From NCBI GenBank assembly GCA_040387035.1, contig JAZKEN010000104.1, positions 1 through 26,504 of the forward strand: DNA of 26,504 nt. Reading direction: 5' to 3'. The DNA comes from Methylotenera_A sp040387035 (lineage in GTDB: Bacteria; Pseudomonadota; Gammaproteobacteria; Burkholderiales; Methylophilaceae). Below, in pieces: positions 17,042 through 23,189 of this stretch (its first letter is position 1; every line of letters begins with the position of its first letter). The notes under the pieces were generated by a model. That model searched no databases, was not told where the DNA came from, and worked only from the letters and a program-made list of their open reading frames with translations. Position numbers and translations under genes: made by a program.

Positions 17042-17047
17042 ATTGTA
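17042..17047 (-). promoter_or_regulatory. -10 element of the rhodanese-tusA-DsrE operon
   Basis: TACAAT reads on the minus strand about 25 bases upstream of the rhodanese start; the -35 match (TTTTAA, 17-base spacer) is poor. The flanking sequence to about 17150 is otherwise AT-rich with no other recognised feature. Confidence 0.4.
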
Positions 17048-17200
17048 CACATGAAAACAACGCATTAAAACGCTTAAACAAAGCTTTTAGCATTAGCGCA
17101 ATATCCATTTGCCTCTCATCACGAGAATGTAGATTTGGCGTGAGTGATTAAAGTGATTAGCCCAGCGATTGAATATGGCCCGTAAGATTGATCACCCAAT

Positions 17201-17228
17201 AAAAAAGCCCACATTGCTGTGAGCTTTT
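17201..17228 (-). terminator. intrinsic terminator of the tRNA-Phe gene
   Basis: Directly after the tRNA 3' end on the minus strand, AAAAGCTCACA and TGTGGGCTTTT can pair (one G-U) around GCAA, followed by a run of T. Classical rho-independent layout. Confidence 0.75.
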
Positions 17229-17234
17229 AAATAT

Positions 17235-17310
17235 TGGTGGCCGGGACGGGAATCGAACCTGTGACACGCGGATTTTCAATCCGCTGCTCTACCGACTGAG
17301 CTACCCGGCC
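17235..17310 (-). tRNA. tRNA-Phe (GAA)
   Basis: A 76-base cloverleaf on the minus strand. The acceptor stem GGCCGGG/CCCGGCC is followed by discriminator A and an encoded CCA end. The D-arm is GCTCAGTCGGTAGAGC, the anticodon stem GCGGA/TCCGC encloses TTGAAAA with GAA as anticodon, and the T-loop is GTTCGATTC. The anticodon reads UUC/UUU, so it is tRNA-Phe. A perfect TATAAT lies 39-44 bases upstream and a terminator follows, so it is a free-standing single-tRNA unit. Confidence 0.97.
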
Positions 17311-17348
17311 ATCATGCAAATTACTGCATAACGATTTGCAAGTCGCGC

Positions 17349-17354
17349 ATTATA
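17349..17354 (-). promoter_or_regulatory. -10 element of tRNA-Phe
   Basis: TATAAT on the minus strand, with an expected transcript start near 17341 and a ~30-base leader before the mature tRNA. The -35 (TGTAAA, 16 bases upstream) is weak. A GC-rich stretch (GCGCGAC) follows, reminiscent of the discriminator of stable-RNA promoters. Confidence 0.6.
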
Positions 17355-17519
17355 GCAAACTTCACATAAATTTACAGCGCAATTTGCGATTTAATTCAAA
17401 CTAAAGTAGTCAGGCGCTGGCAGATGCACTATGATGAACTTTCATTAAGATGTAATATATTTGAGATAAAACACTGCAAGTATATTGAATTATATCAACA
17501 ATATTAAAAGGAGATTTCA

Positions 17520-18020
17520 ATGGGAATGTTTTCATTTATTAAAGAAGCTGGAGAAAAATTATTTGGTATCGGTGAGGCTAAAGCCGCCGATGTCGTAGCA
17601 AAAAAAGACCCTACTCCTGTTAATGTGGATGCAGCAAACAAGGCAGCGGCTAGTGCGATTGCCGATTATGTTGCCAAAATGAATTTAAGTGCCCGCGATT
17701 TAGACATCGGTTTTGATGGCGCATCGGGCACGGTAATCGTGCAAGGCATGGCGGATACGCAAGAAACCAAAGAAAAGATTTTGCTTTGCTGTGGTAACGT
17801 GGCAGGCGTAGAACATGTGCAAGATCAGTTAGGTGTGATAGAAGCAGAGGCTGAGCCGCAATTTTATACTGTTGTAAGCGGCGATACTTTATCGAAAATT
17901 GCGAAAGAATTTTATGGCAATGCCAATGCTTATATGGGCATTTTCGAAGCAAACAAACCAATGCTAAGCCATCCTGATAAAATATATCCGGGACAAATGC
18001 TACGTATTCCACCGCAATAA
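17520..18020 (+). CDS. kbp: Kbp/YgaU-like protein with BON and LysM domains
   Basis: A 166-residue protein matching the E. coli potassium-binding protein Kbp in length and order. A short N-terminal segment (MGMFSFIKEAGEKLFG) is followed by a BON domain (about 38-108, with SARDLDIGFDGASGTVIVQG) and a C-terminal LysM domain (about 115-165, VVSGDTLSKIAKEFYG to YPGQMLRIP). No signal peptide is seen, as in Kbp, which binds K+ in the cytoplasm. A strong AAGGAG at 17508-17513 sits six bases before the ATG. The 120 bases upstream hold no convincing promoter. A small lipoprotein gene follows after 27 bases. Confidence 0.88.
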   Translation: MGMFSFIKEAGEKLFGIGEAKAADVVAKKDPTPVNVDAANKAAASAIADYVAKMNLSARDLDIGFDGASGTVIVQGMADTQETKEKILLCCGNVAGVEHVQDQLGVIEAEAEPQFYTVVSGDTLSKIAKEFYGNANAYMGIFEANKPMLSHPDKIYPGQMLRIPPQ

Positions 18021-18047
18021 TTTTTAACGTTAATTAGGAGCTTTACC

Positions 18048-18335
18048 ATGAACACATTTTTACGCGCATTATTAGCAGGCGTTTTTGCACTCACCTTAGT
18101 CGCTGGCTGCAGTAAATCCGATGATGCTGTAGACAACATGAAAGAAGAAATGGGTGAAGCGGTTGACGCCACCAAAGAAGCGGCTGGCGCAGTGGCAACT
18201 GAAACAAAAGAAGCCGTTACTGATGCCGCCAAAGATGCCGCAACTGCAACATCTGAAGCCGCAACAGAAGCCAAGGAAGAAGCTGTTGATGCCGTGCAAG
18301 CGGCAAAAGATGCCGCCGCTGAAGCGGCTAAGTAA
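18048..18335 (+). CDS. small lysine/alanine-rich lipoprotein
   Basis: A 95-residue protein with a lipoprotein signal: hydrophobic helix then LVAGC, so Cys21 would be lipidated. The rest is almost entirely A, E, K, D, T and V, arranged in roughly 11-residue repeats such as VDATKEAAGAV and VDAVQAAKDAA, which would form an amphipathic helix like LEA or apolipoprotein-type repeats. Asp22 is not at the +2 position (Ser is), so outer-membrane sorting is likely. TTAGGAG precedes the ATG. It follows kbp closely and is probably cotranscribed. No enzymatic function is suggested; an envelope stress or osmotic role is speculation. Confidence 0.7.
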   Translation: MNTFLRALLAGVFALTLVAGCSKSDDAVDNMKEEMGEAVDATKEAAGAVATETKEAVTDAAKDAATATSEAATEAKEEAVDAVQAAKDAAAEAAK

Positions 18336-18362
18336 TGAATGCAATAGAATTAAACTAGGCTG

Positions 18363-18384
18363 GCTCAATTTTAATTTATTGAGC
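18363..18384 (+). other. small A/T-rich hairpin downstream of the lipoprotein gene
   Basis: GCTCAAT and ATTGAGC pair perfectly (7 bp) around eight A/T bases. It lies between the lipoprotein stop and the stronger terminator at 18409. It may help stabilise the 3' end of the kbp-lipoprotein message. Confidence 0.35.
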
Positions 18385-18408
18385 GCAATATAGTTTTAAT
18401 TGAAATTT

Positions 18409-18441
18409 AACCCGCAAAGCTGCAAAGTTTTGCGGGTTTTT
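18409..18441 (+). terminator. intrinsic terminator between the lipoprotein gene and cobT
   Basis: AACCCGCAAA and TTTGCGGGTT form a 10-bp stem around a ten-base loop, followed by TTT. It is a strong terminator for the kbp-lipoprotein unit. The cobT start lies only 17 bases beyond, so any cobT promoter must lie within or before the hairpin. Confidence 0.8.
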
Positions 18442-18458
18442 CATTTACACTTATTGGC

Positions 18459-19517
18459 ATGAAGACTTTTGATATATCGCCCTTAGACAACAGCTTACAA
18501 GCTGCATTAACACACAAAATCAATCAAAAAACCAAGCCCTTAGGCGCCCTTGGCAAGCTGGAATCTTTAGCATTACAAATTGGCCAGATTCAACATTCAT
18601 TAACACCGCAGCTTAACCAGCCAACTATATTGGTATTTGCCGGCGACCATGGCATCACCCAAAGCAATGTCAGCCCTTATCCACAAAGCGTTACCGCGCA
18701 AATGGTGCTCAATTTCTTGCAGGGTGGCGCGGCGATCAATATTTTTGCCGATCAAGCGCGTATCGGTTTACGCATAATCGATGCCGGGGTGAACCATACG
18801 TTTACACCGCACCCCGCATTGATTGATGCAAAAATAGCCATGGGAACGGCTAATTTTTTACATCAGCCCGCCATGACTTTGCTTCAAGCCGAGCAAGCGC
18901 TTACTATGGGTGCTACACTGGCGAAGCAAGAAATTGATGCAGGCTGCAATCTGATTGGTTTTGGCGAAATGGGCATTGGCAATACCTCTTCTGCCAGTGT
19001 ACTGATGAGCGTCTTGTGCGATATCCCGATTGAGCAATGTGTGGGCCGCGGCACTGGCCTGGATGATGCCGGGTTGACCCATAAAACCACTGTCCTGAAA
19101 CAAGCGATAGAACATCATGCGCTTAAGGGACAGGATGCGTTACAAGCATTGACTAGTTTTGGCGGCTTTGAAATCGCCATGATGGCGGGCGCCATGTTAG
19201 CCGCTGCTGAGCAGAAAGCCGTGTTGCTGATTGATGGCTTTATTGCCAGTGCAGCGCTGCTGGTGGCTTATAAAATGCACCCGCCTATTTTAGACTATTG
19301 CATCTTTGCACATCGCTCAAACGAGCAGGCCCATCAGCAACTGTTAGCGCATTTACAGGCTAAACCACTGCTAGACCTGGATCTACGATTAGGTGAAGGT
19401 ACCGGTGCTGCGCTGGTCTACCCGCTTGTGCAAGCAGCGGTTAATTTTTTAAACGGTATGGCAAGCTTTGAAAGCGCGGGCGTCAGCCAGGCGCTTGATG
19501 CTGCCGGAGCTGGTTGA
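18459..19517 (+). CDS. cobT: CobT, nicotinate-nucleotide:dimethylbenzimidazole phosphoribosyltransferase
   Basis: A 352-residue enzyme that activates 5,6-dimethylbenzimidazole to alpha-ribazole phosphate, the lower ligand of cobalamin. Motifs seen: KPLGALGKLESLA near residue 30, VFAGDHGIT (about 62-70), NLIGFGEMGIGNTSSAS (about 163-179) and GRGTGLDDAGLTHK. Its length is typical. It is followed after two bases by cobS, and then cobC overlaps cobS, so the three form one unit. No cobalamin riboswitch is visible upstream of this plus-strand unit, unlike the btuB side. Confidence 0.95.
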   Translation: MKTFDISPLDNSLQAALTHKINQKTKPLGALGKLESLALQIGQIQHSLTPQLNQPTILVFAGDHGITQSNVSPYPQSVTAQMVLNFLQGGAAINIFADQARIGLRIIDAGVNHTFTPHPALIDAKIAMGTANFLHQPAMTLLQAEQALTMGATLAKQEIDAGCNLIGFGEMGIGNTSSASVLMSVLCDIPIEQCVGRGTGLDDAGLTHKTTVLKQAIEHHALKGQDALQALTSFGGFEIAMMAGAMLAAAEQKAVLLIDGFIASAALLVAYKMHPPILDYCIFAHRSNEQAHQQLLAHLQAKPLLDLDLRLGEGTGAALVYPLVQAAVNFLNGMASFESAGVSQALDAAGAG

Positions 19518-19519
19518 AA

Positions 19520-20314
19520 ATGCGCAAAGAATGGCAATATTTTCTGTTGGCGGTGGGCTTTTTTACGCGCATCCCTGTGCCCAGCTTTAAAGATTTTCAA
19601 GAGTCTGACCTAAACCACGCCAGCAAATATTTTCCATTAGTCGGCATCTTGGTCGGTTTGGCGGGGGCACTGGTTTTTTATGCTGCCTACTTGTTTTTGC
19701 CGTTAACGATTGCCGTTTTAGCCAGTATGGCGGCTACCATTTATGCCACAGGCGCCTTTCATGAAGACGGCCTGGCCGACAGTGCAGACGGGTTAGGTGG
19801 TGGCTGGGACAAAGACAAAATCATAACCATTATGCAAGATTCCAGGCTAGGCACTTACGGTGCCGTGGCATTATTTTTGATGCTTTTTGCCAAATTCCAC
19901 ACGCTTTATTCATTGAATTATTTTGTAATCCCAATCGCGCTGGTGTCAGGCCATGCGCTAAGCCGCCTGTGCGCTGTGTGGATGATGCAAAGCCTGGATT
20001 ACGTTAAAAGCAGCGGCAAAGCCAAACCGCTGGCTACGCAAATCAGTAAGCCAAGCTTGCTACTTGCAAACGTGTTTGGATTATTACCAACAGTTGCCGT
20101 TATTTTTGTGCTAAATGTGAGTAACCACTCACATTTAAACATTATAAAATTGATAGGCTTCACATTGATCCCCGTTATCTTAAGTTGGATCTGGTGGCGC
20201 CACAAAATCCAACGCTGGCTGGGTGGCTATACCGGCGATTGCTTGGGCGCGACACAGCAGATTACCGAGCTGGCATTTTACTTGGGCGTATTGGCCTGGA
20301 GCATAAGCCTTTGA
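19520..20314 (+). CDS. cobS: CobS, adenosylcobinamide-GDP ribazoletransferase
   Basis: A 264-residue inner-membrane enzyme that joins adenosylcobinamide-GDP to alpha-ribazole (phosphate), the last assembly step of cobalamin. FFTRIPVP near the N-terminus and the metal-binding DGLADSADGLGGG motif are diagnostic, and five to six hydrophobic helices follow. I use the ATG at 19520; a TTG at 19514 overlapping the cobT stop is an alternative start giving two more residues. GGAG lies ten bases before the ATG. The end overlaps the likely cobC start. Confidence 0.93.
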   Translation: MRKEWQYFLLAVGFFTRIPVPSFKDFQESDLNHASKYFPLVGILVGLAGALVFYAAYLFLPLTIAVLASMAATIYATGAFHEDGLADSADGLGGGWDKDKIITIMQDSRLGTYGAVALFLMLFAKFHTLYSLNYFVIPIALVSGHALSRLCAVWMMQSLDYVKSSGKAKPLATQISKPSLLLANVFGLLPTVAVIFVLNVSNHSHLNIIKLIGFTLIPVILSWIWWRHKIQRWLGGYTGDCLGATQQITELAFYLGVLAWSISL

Positions 20315-20883
20315 AGCTATTTTTAATTCGCCACACATCATTACAGGTGCCTGCCGGCATCTGTTATGGGCAAAGTGATATTGACGTTGCCAGCAGCTTT
20401 GTGGGTGAAGCAATGCTGACACAACAAAAGCTTATCGATACCGCATTTGATGCCGTTTATGCCAGCCCATTACAACGCTGCTCAAAACTGGCTACTGCCT
20501 TGAACCTGGGTGAAACAATCGTTGACCATCGCCTGATGGAACTCAATTTTGGCGATTGGGAAATGTCGGCCTGGGATGATATTGCGCGCGATGTTTTTGA
20601 TACATGGGCACACAATTATGCCAATCTGGCCCCGCCAAATGGCGAGACATTTAGCCAGCTACAACAGCGTGGGGTCCATTTTCTGCAAGAGATTTTGGCG
20701 CATTACCCAAAAGGCAATGTTGCCATTGTGACGCATGGTGGCATGATACGCGCCCTGCTGGCGCATGTGCTGAATATGCCGCTGAAAGGCTTGTTTAGAT
20801 TTACGATTGATTACGGCAGTATCACGCAGCTGGAGTTTGGTGACACCAATGCCGTACCCAAAATTAACTATGTGAATCTTTAA
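20311..20883 (+). CDS. cobC: CobC, alpha-ribazole phosphatase (TTG start)
   Basis: A 190-residue histidine-phosphatase family enzyme. KLFLIRHTSLQVPAG at the start contains the catalytic RHT (His8), CYGQSDIDV is the CobC-specific follow-up, and THGGMIRALL holds the second histidine. It removes the phosphate left by CobT and CobS chemistry. No ATG fits the family N-terminus: the nearest upstream in-frame ATG (20185) would add 42 residues read out of frame through the 3' end of cobS. TTG at 20311, overlapping the cobS TGA, starts exactly where CobC should. It ends one base from the convergent S4 gene. Confidence 0.88.
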   Translation: MKLFLIRHTSLQVPAGICYGQSDIDVASSFVGEAMLTQQKLIDTAFDAVYASPLQRCSKLATALNLGETIVDHRLMELNFGDWEMSAWDDIARDVFDTWAHNYANLAPPNGETFSQLQQRGVHFLQEILAHYPKGNVAIVTHGGMIRALLAHVLNMPLKGLFRFTIDYGSITQLEFGDTNAVPKINYVNL

Positions 20884-21102
20884 TTAGCTGCTGGCAACAA
20901 CCGTGATGCGGTTATCAAAACACTCCACCACCTGCCCAGCGCGAATCTTAGCGGTTTTGCGTAATTCAATTGCGCCATCTACCATCACAATGCCATCTGC
21001 CACGAACGCTTTGCCCTGGCCACCGCTATCGGCAATGCCTGTGGTTTTAAGCAAATCGCACAGGGCAATAAACTCACCTTTTAATTCAAACTGACTATCC
21101 AT
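20884..21102 (-). CDS. S4-domain RNA-binding protein (YbcJ family)
   Basis: A 72-residue protein consisting of one S4 domain: FIALCDLLKTTGIADSGGQGKAFVADGIVMVDG, with the family glycine turn, then a basic RKTAKIRAGQVVE strand. Small S4 proteins of this type bind structured RNA; their target is unknown. AAAGG precedes the ATG, which lies two bases after the cobU stop, so it is cotranscribed with bluB and cobU. A cobalamin role is not implied by its family. Confidence 0.85.
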   Translation of the reverse strand: MDSQFELKGEFIALCDLLKTTGIADSGGQGKAFVADGIVMVDGAIELRKTAKIRAGQVVECFDNRITVVASS

Positions 21103-21104
21103 AT

Positions 21105-21650
21105 TTAACCTTTTAATTTAAGAGGTAGGCCTGCGGCAACAAATACCACCTTATCGGCCAATTGCGCCACCGCCTGATTCAGCCGGCCCTGTTCATCCTG
21201 AAACTGGCGGTTAATCGCGCCCAAAGGCACAATGCCCATACCCACTTCATTGCTGACCAGGATCACGTTGCCCGCAAGTTTTGGCAACACCTGCAACAAA
21301 GCGTCACGTTCAGCTTGCCAATCCTTAGTTTGCGGCTGCGCGCAATCCGGGCAAATACATTGCGCCAGCCATAAGGTGAGGCAATCCACAATCACGCACT
21401 GCCCTGCTTTGGCATGGCTTTGCAAGCTTATAGCCAAATCGTGGGCTTGCTCAACCGTTTTCCAATGGCTCAGGCGGCGCGCTTTGTGGTGCCCTACCCT
21501 TTGCCCAAACTCATCATCGAATACGAGGGCAGTGGCGATATAGGTCACTGGCAAGCCAGATGCTATCGCCAGCTGCTCGGCATAGCTGCTTTTACCAGAG
21601 CGCGCGCCGCCCAGCACAAGCGTAATTTGAGCGGCATTATCTTGTGTCAT
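21105..21650 (-). CDS. cobU: CobU, adenosylcobinamide kinase/guanylyltransferase
   Basis: A 181-residue bifunctional enzyme that phosphorylates adenosylcobinamide and adds GMP, giving the CobS substrate. Walker A is GGARSGKS (14-21). SHWKTVE and VDCLTLWLAQ follow, and VSNEVGMGIVP is the conserved signature near residue 140. I start at the ATG whose first base is at 21650; GGA lies just upstream. Longer starts at 21656 or 21665 would add two or five residues. The gene overlaps the end of bluB by 14 bases, implying translational coupling. Confidence 0.93.
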   Translation of the reverse strand: MTQDNAAQITLVLGGARSGKSSYAEQLAIASGLPVTYIATALVFDDEFGQRVGHHKARRLSHWKTVEQAHDLAISLQSHAKAGQCVIVDCLTLWLAQCICPDCAQPQTKDWQAERDALLQVLPKLAGNVILVSNEVGMGIVPLGAINRQFQDEQGRLNQAVAQLADKVVFVAAGLPLKLKG

Positions 21651-22311
21651 GATCATTCCAGCCATTTTCCATTAACATTTCAATCAACGGTTTTTCTATC
21701 TTCCAGCCCGTTTCAACCAGCATGGGCTCTTTGTAAAAACTGGCGACATGCCCCAAACACAATATCGCAATCGGTTTTGCATCTGCAGGCATGTTTAATA
21801 ACCGGGCCAATTCAATGGGGTCAAACAGGCTCACCCAGCCTAAACCCAAACCCTCTGCCCGCGCGGCAAGCCACATATTCTGTATGGCACAACTCACTGA
21901 TGCAATATCCATCTCGGGCAGCGTGCGGCGTCCGAATATATTGCCTTCGCGTTTATCGCAAAGCGTGGCAACCAGCAATTCACCACACTCCAAAATACCT
22001 TCTACCTTCAGGCGCATAAACTCGGCCATGCGCGCGGTGGTTTCATACTCACCAATCGCTTGTGCGGTTTTAATGCGTTCTGCATCCACTTGTTTATGAA
22101 TCGCCTGGCGCTTTTGCAAATCGGTAATACGGATAAAGCGCCACGGCTGCATCAGGCCAACACTGGGTGCGTGATGCGCGGCGGCTAGTATTTTTTGCAG
22201 AATCGCGCTGTCAACTGGCGTTGGCAAAAAATGCCGCATGTCGCGACGCTCTGCAATCACCTTGTAGATGGCTGCTTGCTCTTCTGTACTATAAGCGTGG
22301 GGATTATGCAT
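21637..22311 (-). CDS. bluB: BluB, 5,6-dimethylbenzimidazole synthase
   Basis: A 224-residue flavin-destructase of the nitroreductase superfamily that breaks down reduced FMN with O2 to make 5,6-dimethylbenzimidazole. Signature stretches are RRDMRHFLP near residue 27 and AAHHAPSVGLMQPWRFI (about 48-64). GLGWVSLFDP lies in the second half. It supplies the base used by CobT encoded across the locus. Its start codon abuts an inverted-repeat element that makes up its whole leader, and only a weak GAGA could serve as ribosome-binding site. Confidence 0.93.
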   Translation of the reverse strand: MHNPHAYSTEEQAAIYKVIAERRDMRHFLPTPVDSAILQKILAAAHHAPSVGLMQPWRFIRITDLQKRQAIHKQVDAERIKTAQAIGEYETTARMAEFMRLKVEGILECGELLVATLCDKREGNIFGRRTLPEMDIASVSCAIQNMWLAARAEGLGLGWVSLFDPIELARLLNMPADAKPIAILCLGHVASFYKEPMLVETGWKIEKPLIEMLMENGWNDHDTR

Positions 22312-22451
22312 AGTGCATCTCTATAAATCTAATTTTCGTCGTTACACTGCGTTACTCATAAAAATAATTCCTTACATATCAAACATATGCCGCATTATTT
22401 TTAAATCGCGCTTGTTTAATTTAGAATCTTAAATTTATAGAGACGCACTAT
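22310..22451. mobile_element. MITE-like element with 19-bp inverted repeats before bluB
   Basis: ATAGTGCATCTCTATAAAT (22310-22328) is matched in inverted orientation at 22433-22451 with 18 of 19 positions identical. The ~100 bases between are A/T-rich with no gene. TA dinucleotides at both outer GTGC/GCAC edges would fit a TA target duplication, as in MITE and Correia-type repeats. The left end enters the bluB start codon (22309-22311). A five-codon open frame with a good ribosome-binding site (minus strand, about 22345-22360) also lies inside, probably by chance. The remaining intergenic DNA to 22473 holds nothing else I recognise. No second copy is in the window, so mobility is unproven. 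Confidence 0.45.
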
Positions 22452-22473
22452 AGTTATATAAATGGTCTTAGCG

Positions 22474-22503
22474 TAAAAAAAGCCGCTTGGAGTTAAGCGG
22501 CTT
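22474..22503 (-). terminator. intrinsic terminator downstream of btuM
   Basis: AAGCCGCTT and AAGCGGCTT form a perfect 9-bp stem around six bases and are followed on the minus strand by seven T. It ends the btuB-btuM transcript and separates it from bluB-cobU. Confidence 0.85.
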
Positions 22504-22520
22504 AAAGCGATTCAATTGCA

Positions 22521-23102
22521 TCAGGCTTCTGAAGTCTGCAAAAGTTTAACATTGCGCCACAAGGCGACTGCAAGCCAAACGAATGCAAAATACATGGCCG
22601 AAAAGCCCATCCAGCTAGGCAGGTATTCCCAGCCATGTTGCATGGATTCGATTAAACCTTCTGCAGGAAAACGGCCAGAGAATAGATAGTAAGTTTGGGT
22701 AGAAATCACGAATGCAATAAACGTAGTAGCCAAGCCAACCAAAGCATAGGCGGAAACCGCTTTAAATTTAGGCGCGAAAACGTTTTGTTGCTTGCTTAGC
22801 CATACACCACCTAACCACATTGCACCGTAAGCTGGAATCAAACCCCAATAGCCGTTGGTTAAGCAAAAGCCTTGTGCAGGATCAAACGCCGCCGCACCAA
22901 AATCAATCACTGTTGCCAATACAAAAAACGCCGCAAACCAAGCCGCACGCCTTAATAGCAAACCACCCAGTAAAAACAATACCAGGCTAGCATCCGGCAA
23001 AGATACATGCGTGAGCACATGGCTGCCACGGGTTAGCAGCATAAAAAATGCAATTGTTGCGGCGATAATCAGTTGTTTAGAGACTGTTAAATTGTTTTGC
23101 AT
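22521..23102 (-). CDS. btuM: BtuM-like cobalamin transporter (solitary S-component)
   Basis: A 193-residue inner-membrane protein with about six hydrophobic helices, the size and topology of ECF-transporter S-components. It contains a single cysteine, at position 80, in DPAQGFCLTNGYWGL. BtuM of Thiobacillus denitrificans is known for a conserved Cys80 that ligates the cobalt and decyanates cobalamin; the identical position and the neighbouring btuB make this assignment convincing. It would carry corrinoids across the inner membrane without a dedicated ECF module. It follows btuB after an 87-base gap containing a hairpin, and is ended by a strong terminator. Without a database search the family call is from recognition. 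Confidence 0.78.
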   Translation of the reverse strand: MQNNLTVSKQLIIAATIAFFMLLTRGSHVLTHVSLPDASLVLFLLGGLLLRRAAWFAAFFVLATVIDFGAAAFDPAQGFCLTNGYWGLIPAYGAMWLGGVWLSKQQNVFAPKFKAVSAYALVGLATTFIAFVISTQTYYLFSGRFPAEGLIESMQHGWEYLPSWMGFSAMYFAFVWLAVALWRNVKLLQTSEA

Positions 23103-23123
23103 GGTAAATCCTGTGCTTTAGCT

Positions 23124-23174
23124 ATAAAAGCCACTTATAAATAATACCGAATGATACCATTTTGTGGCTTTTAT
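23124..23174 (-). terminator. hairpin between btuB and btuM
   Basis: ATAAAAGCCAC and GTGGCTTTTAT form a perfect 11-bp inverted repeat with a 29-base loop. On the minus strand the second arm ends in TTTTAT, so it could act as a partial terminator lowering btuM expression relative to btuB, or as an RNA processing/stability element. Confidence 0.5.
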
Positions 23175-23189
23175 ATGAGCCTATCAACC

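Noticed and set aside
17420..17436. Partial match to the bluB-leader inverted repeat (GATGCACTATG)
   Set aside because: Only 11 bases match and no partner arm is nearby; likely chance.
18120..18335. Possible CRISPR-like or tandem DNA repeat
   Set aside because: The periodicity is at the protein level (A/K/E-rich helix repeats). The DNA units are too diverged and have no spacers.
18154..18393. Second reading frame over the lipoprotein gene
   Set aside because: It reads as lysine/proline/glutamine repeats, which are a by-product of the GAA/GCC-rich repeats of the real frame.
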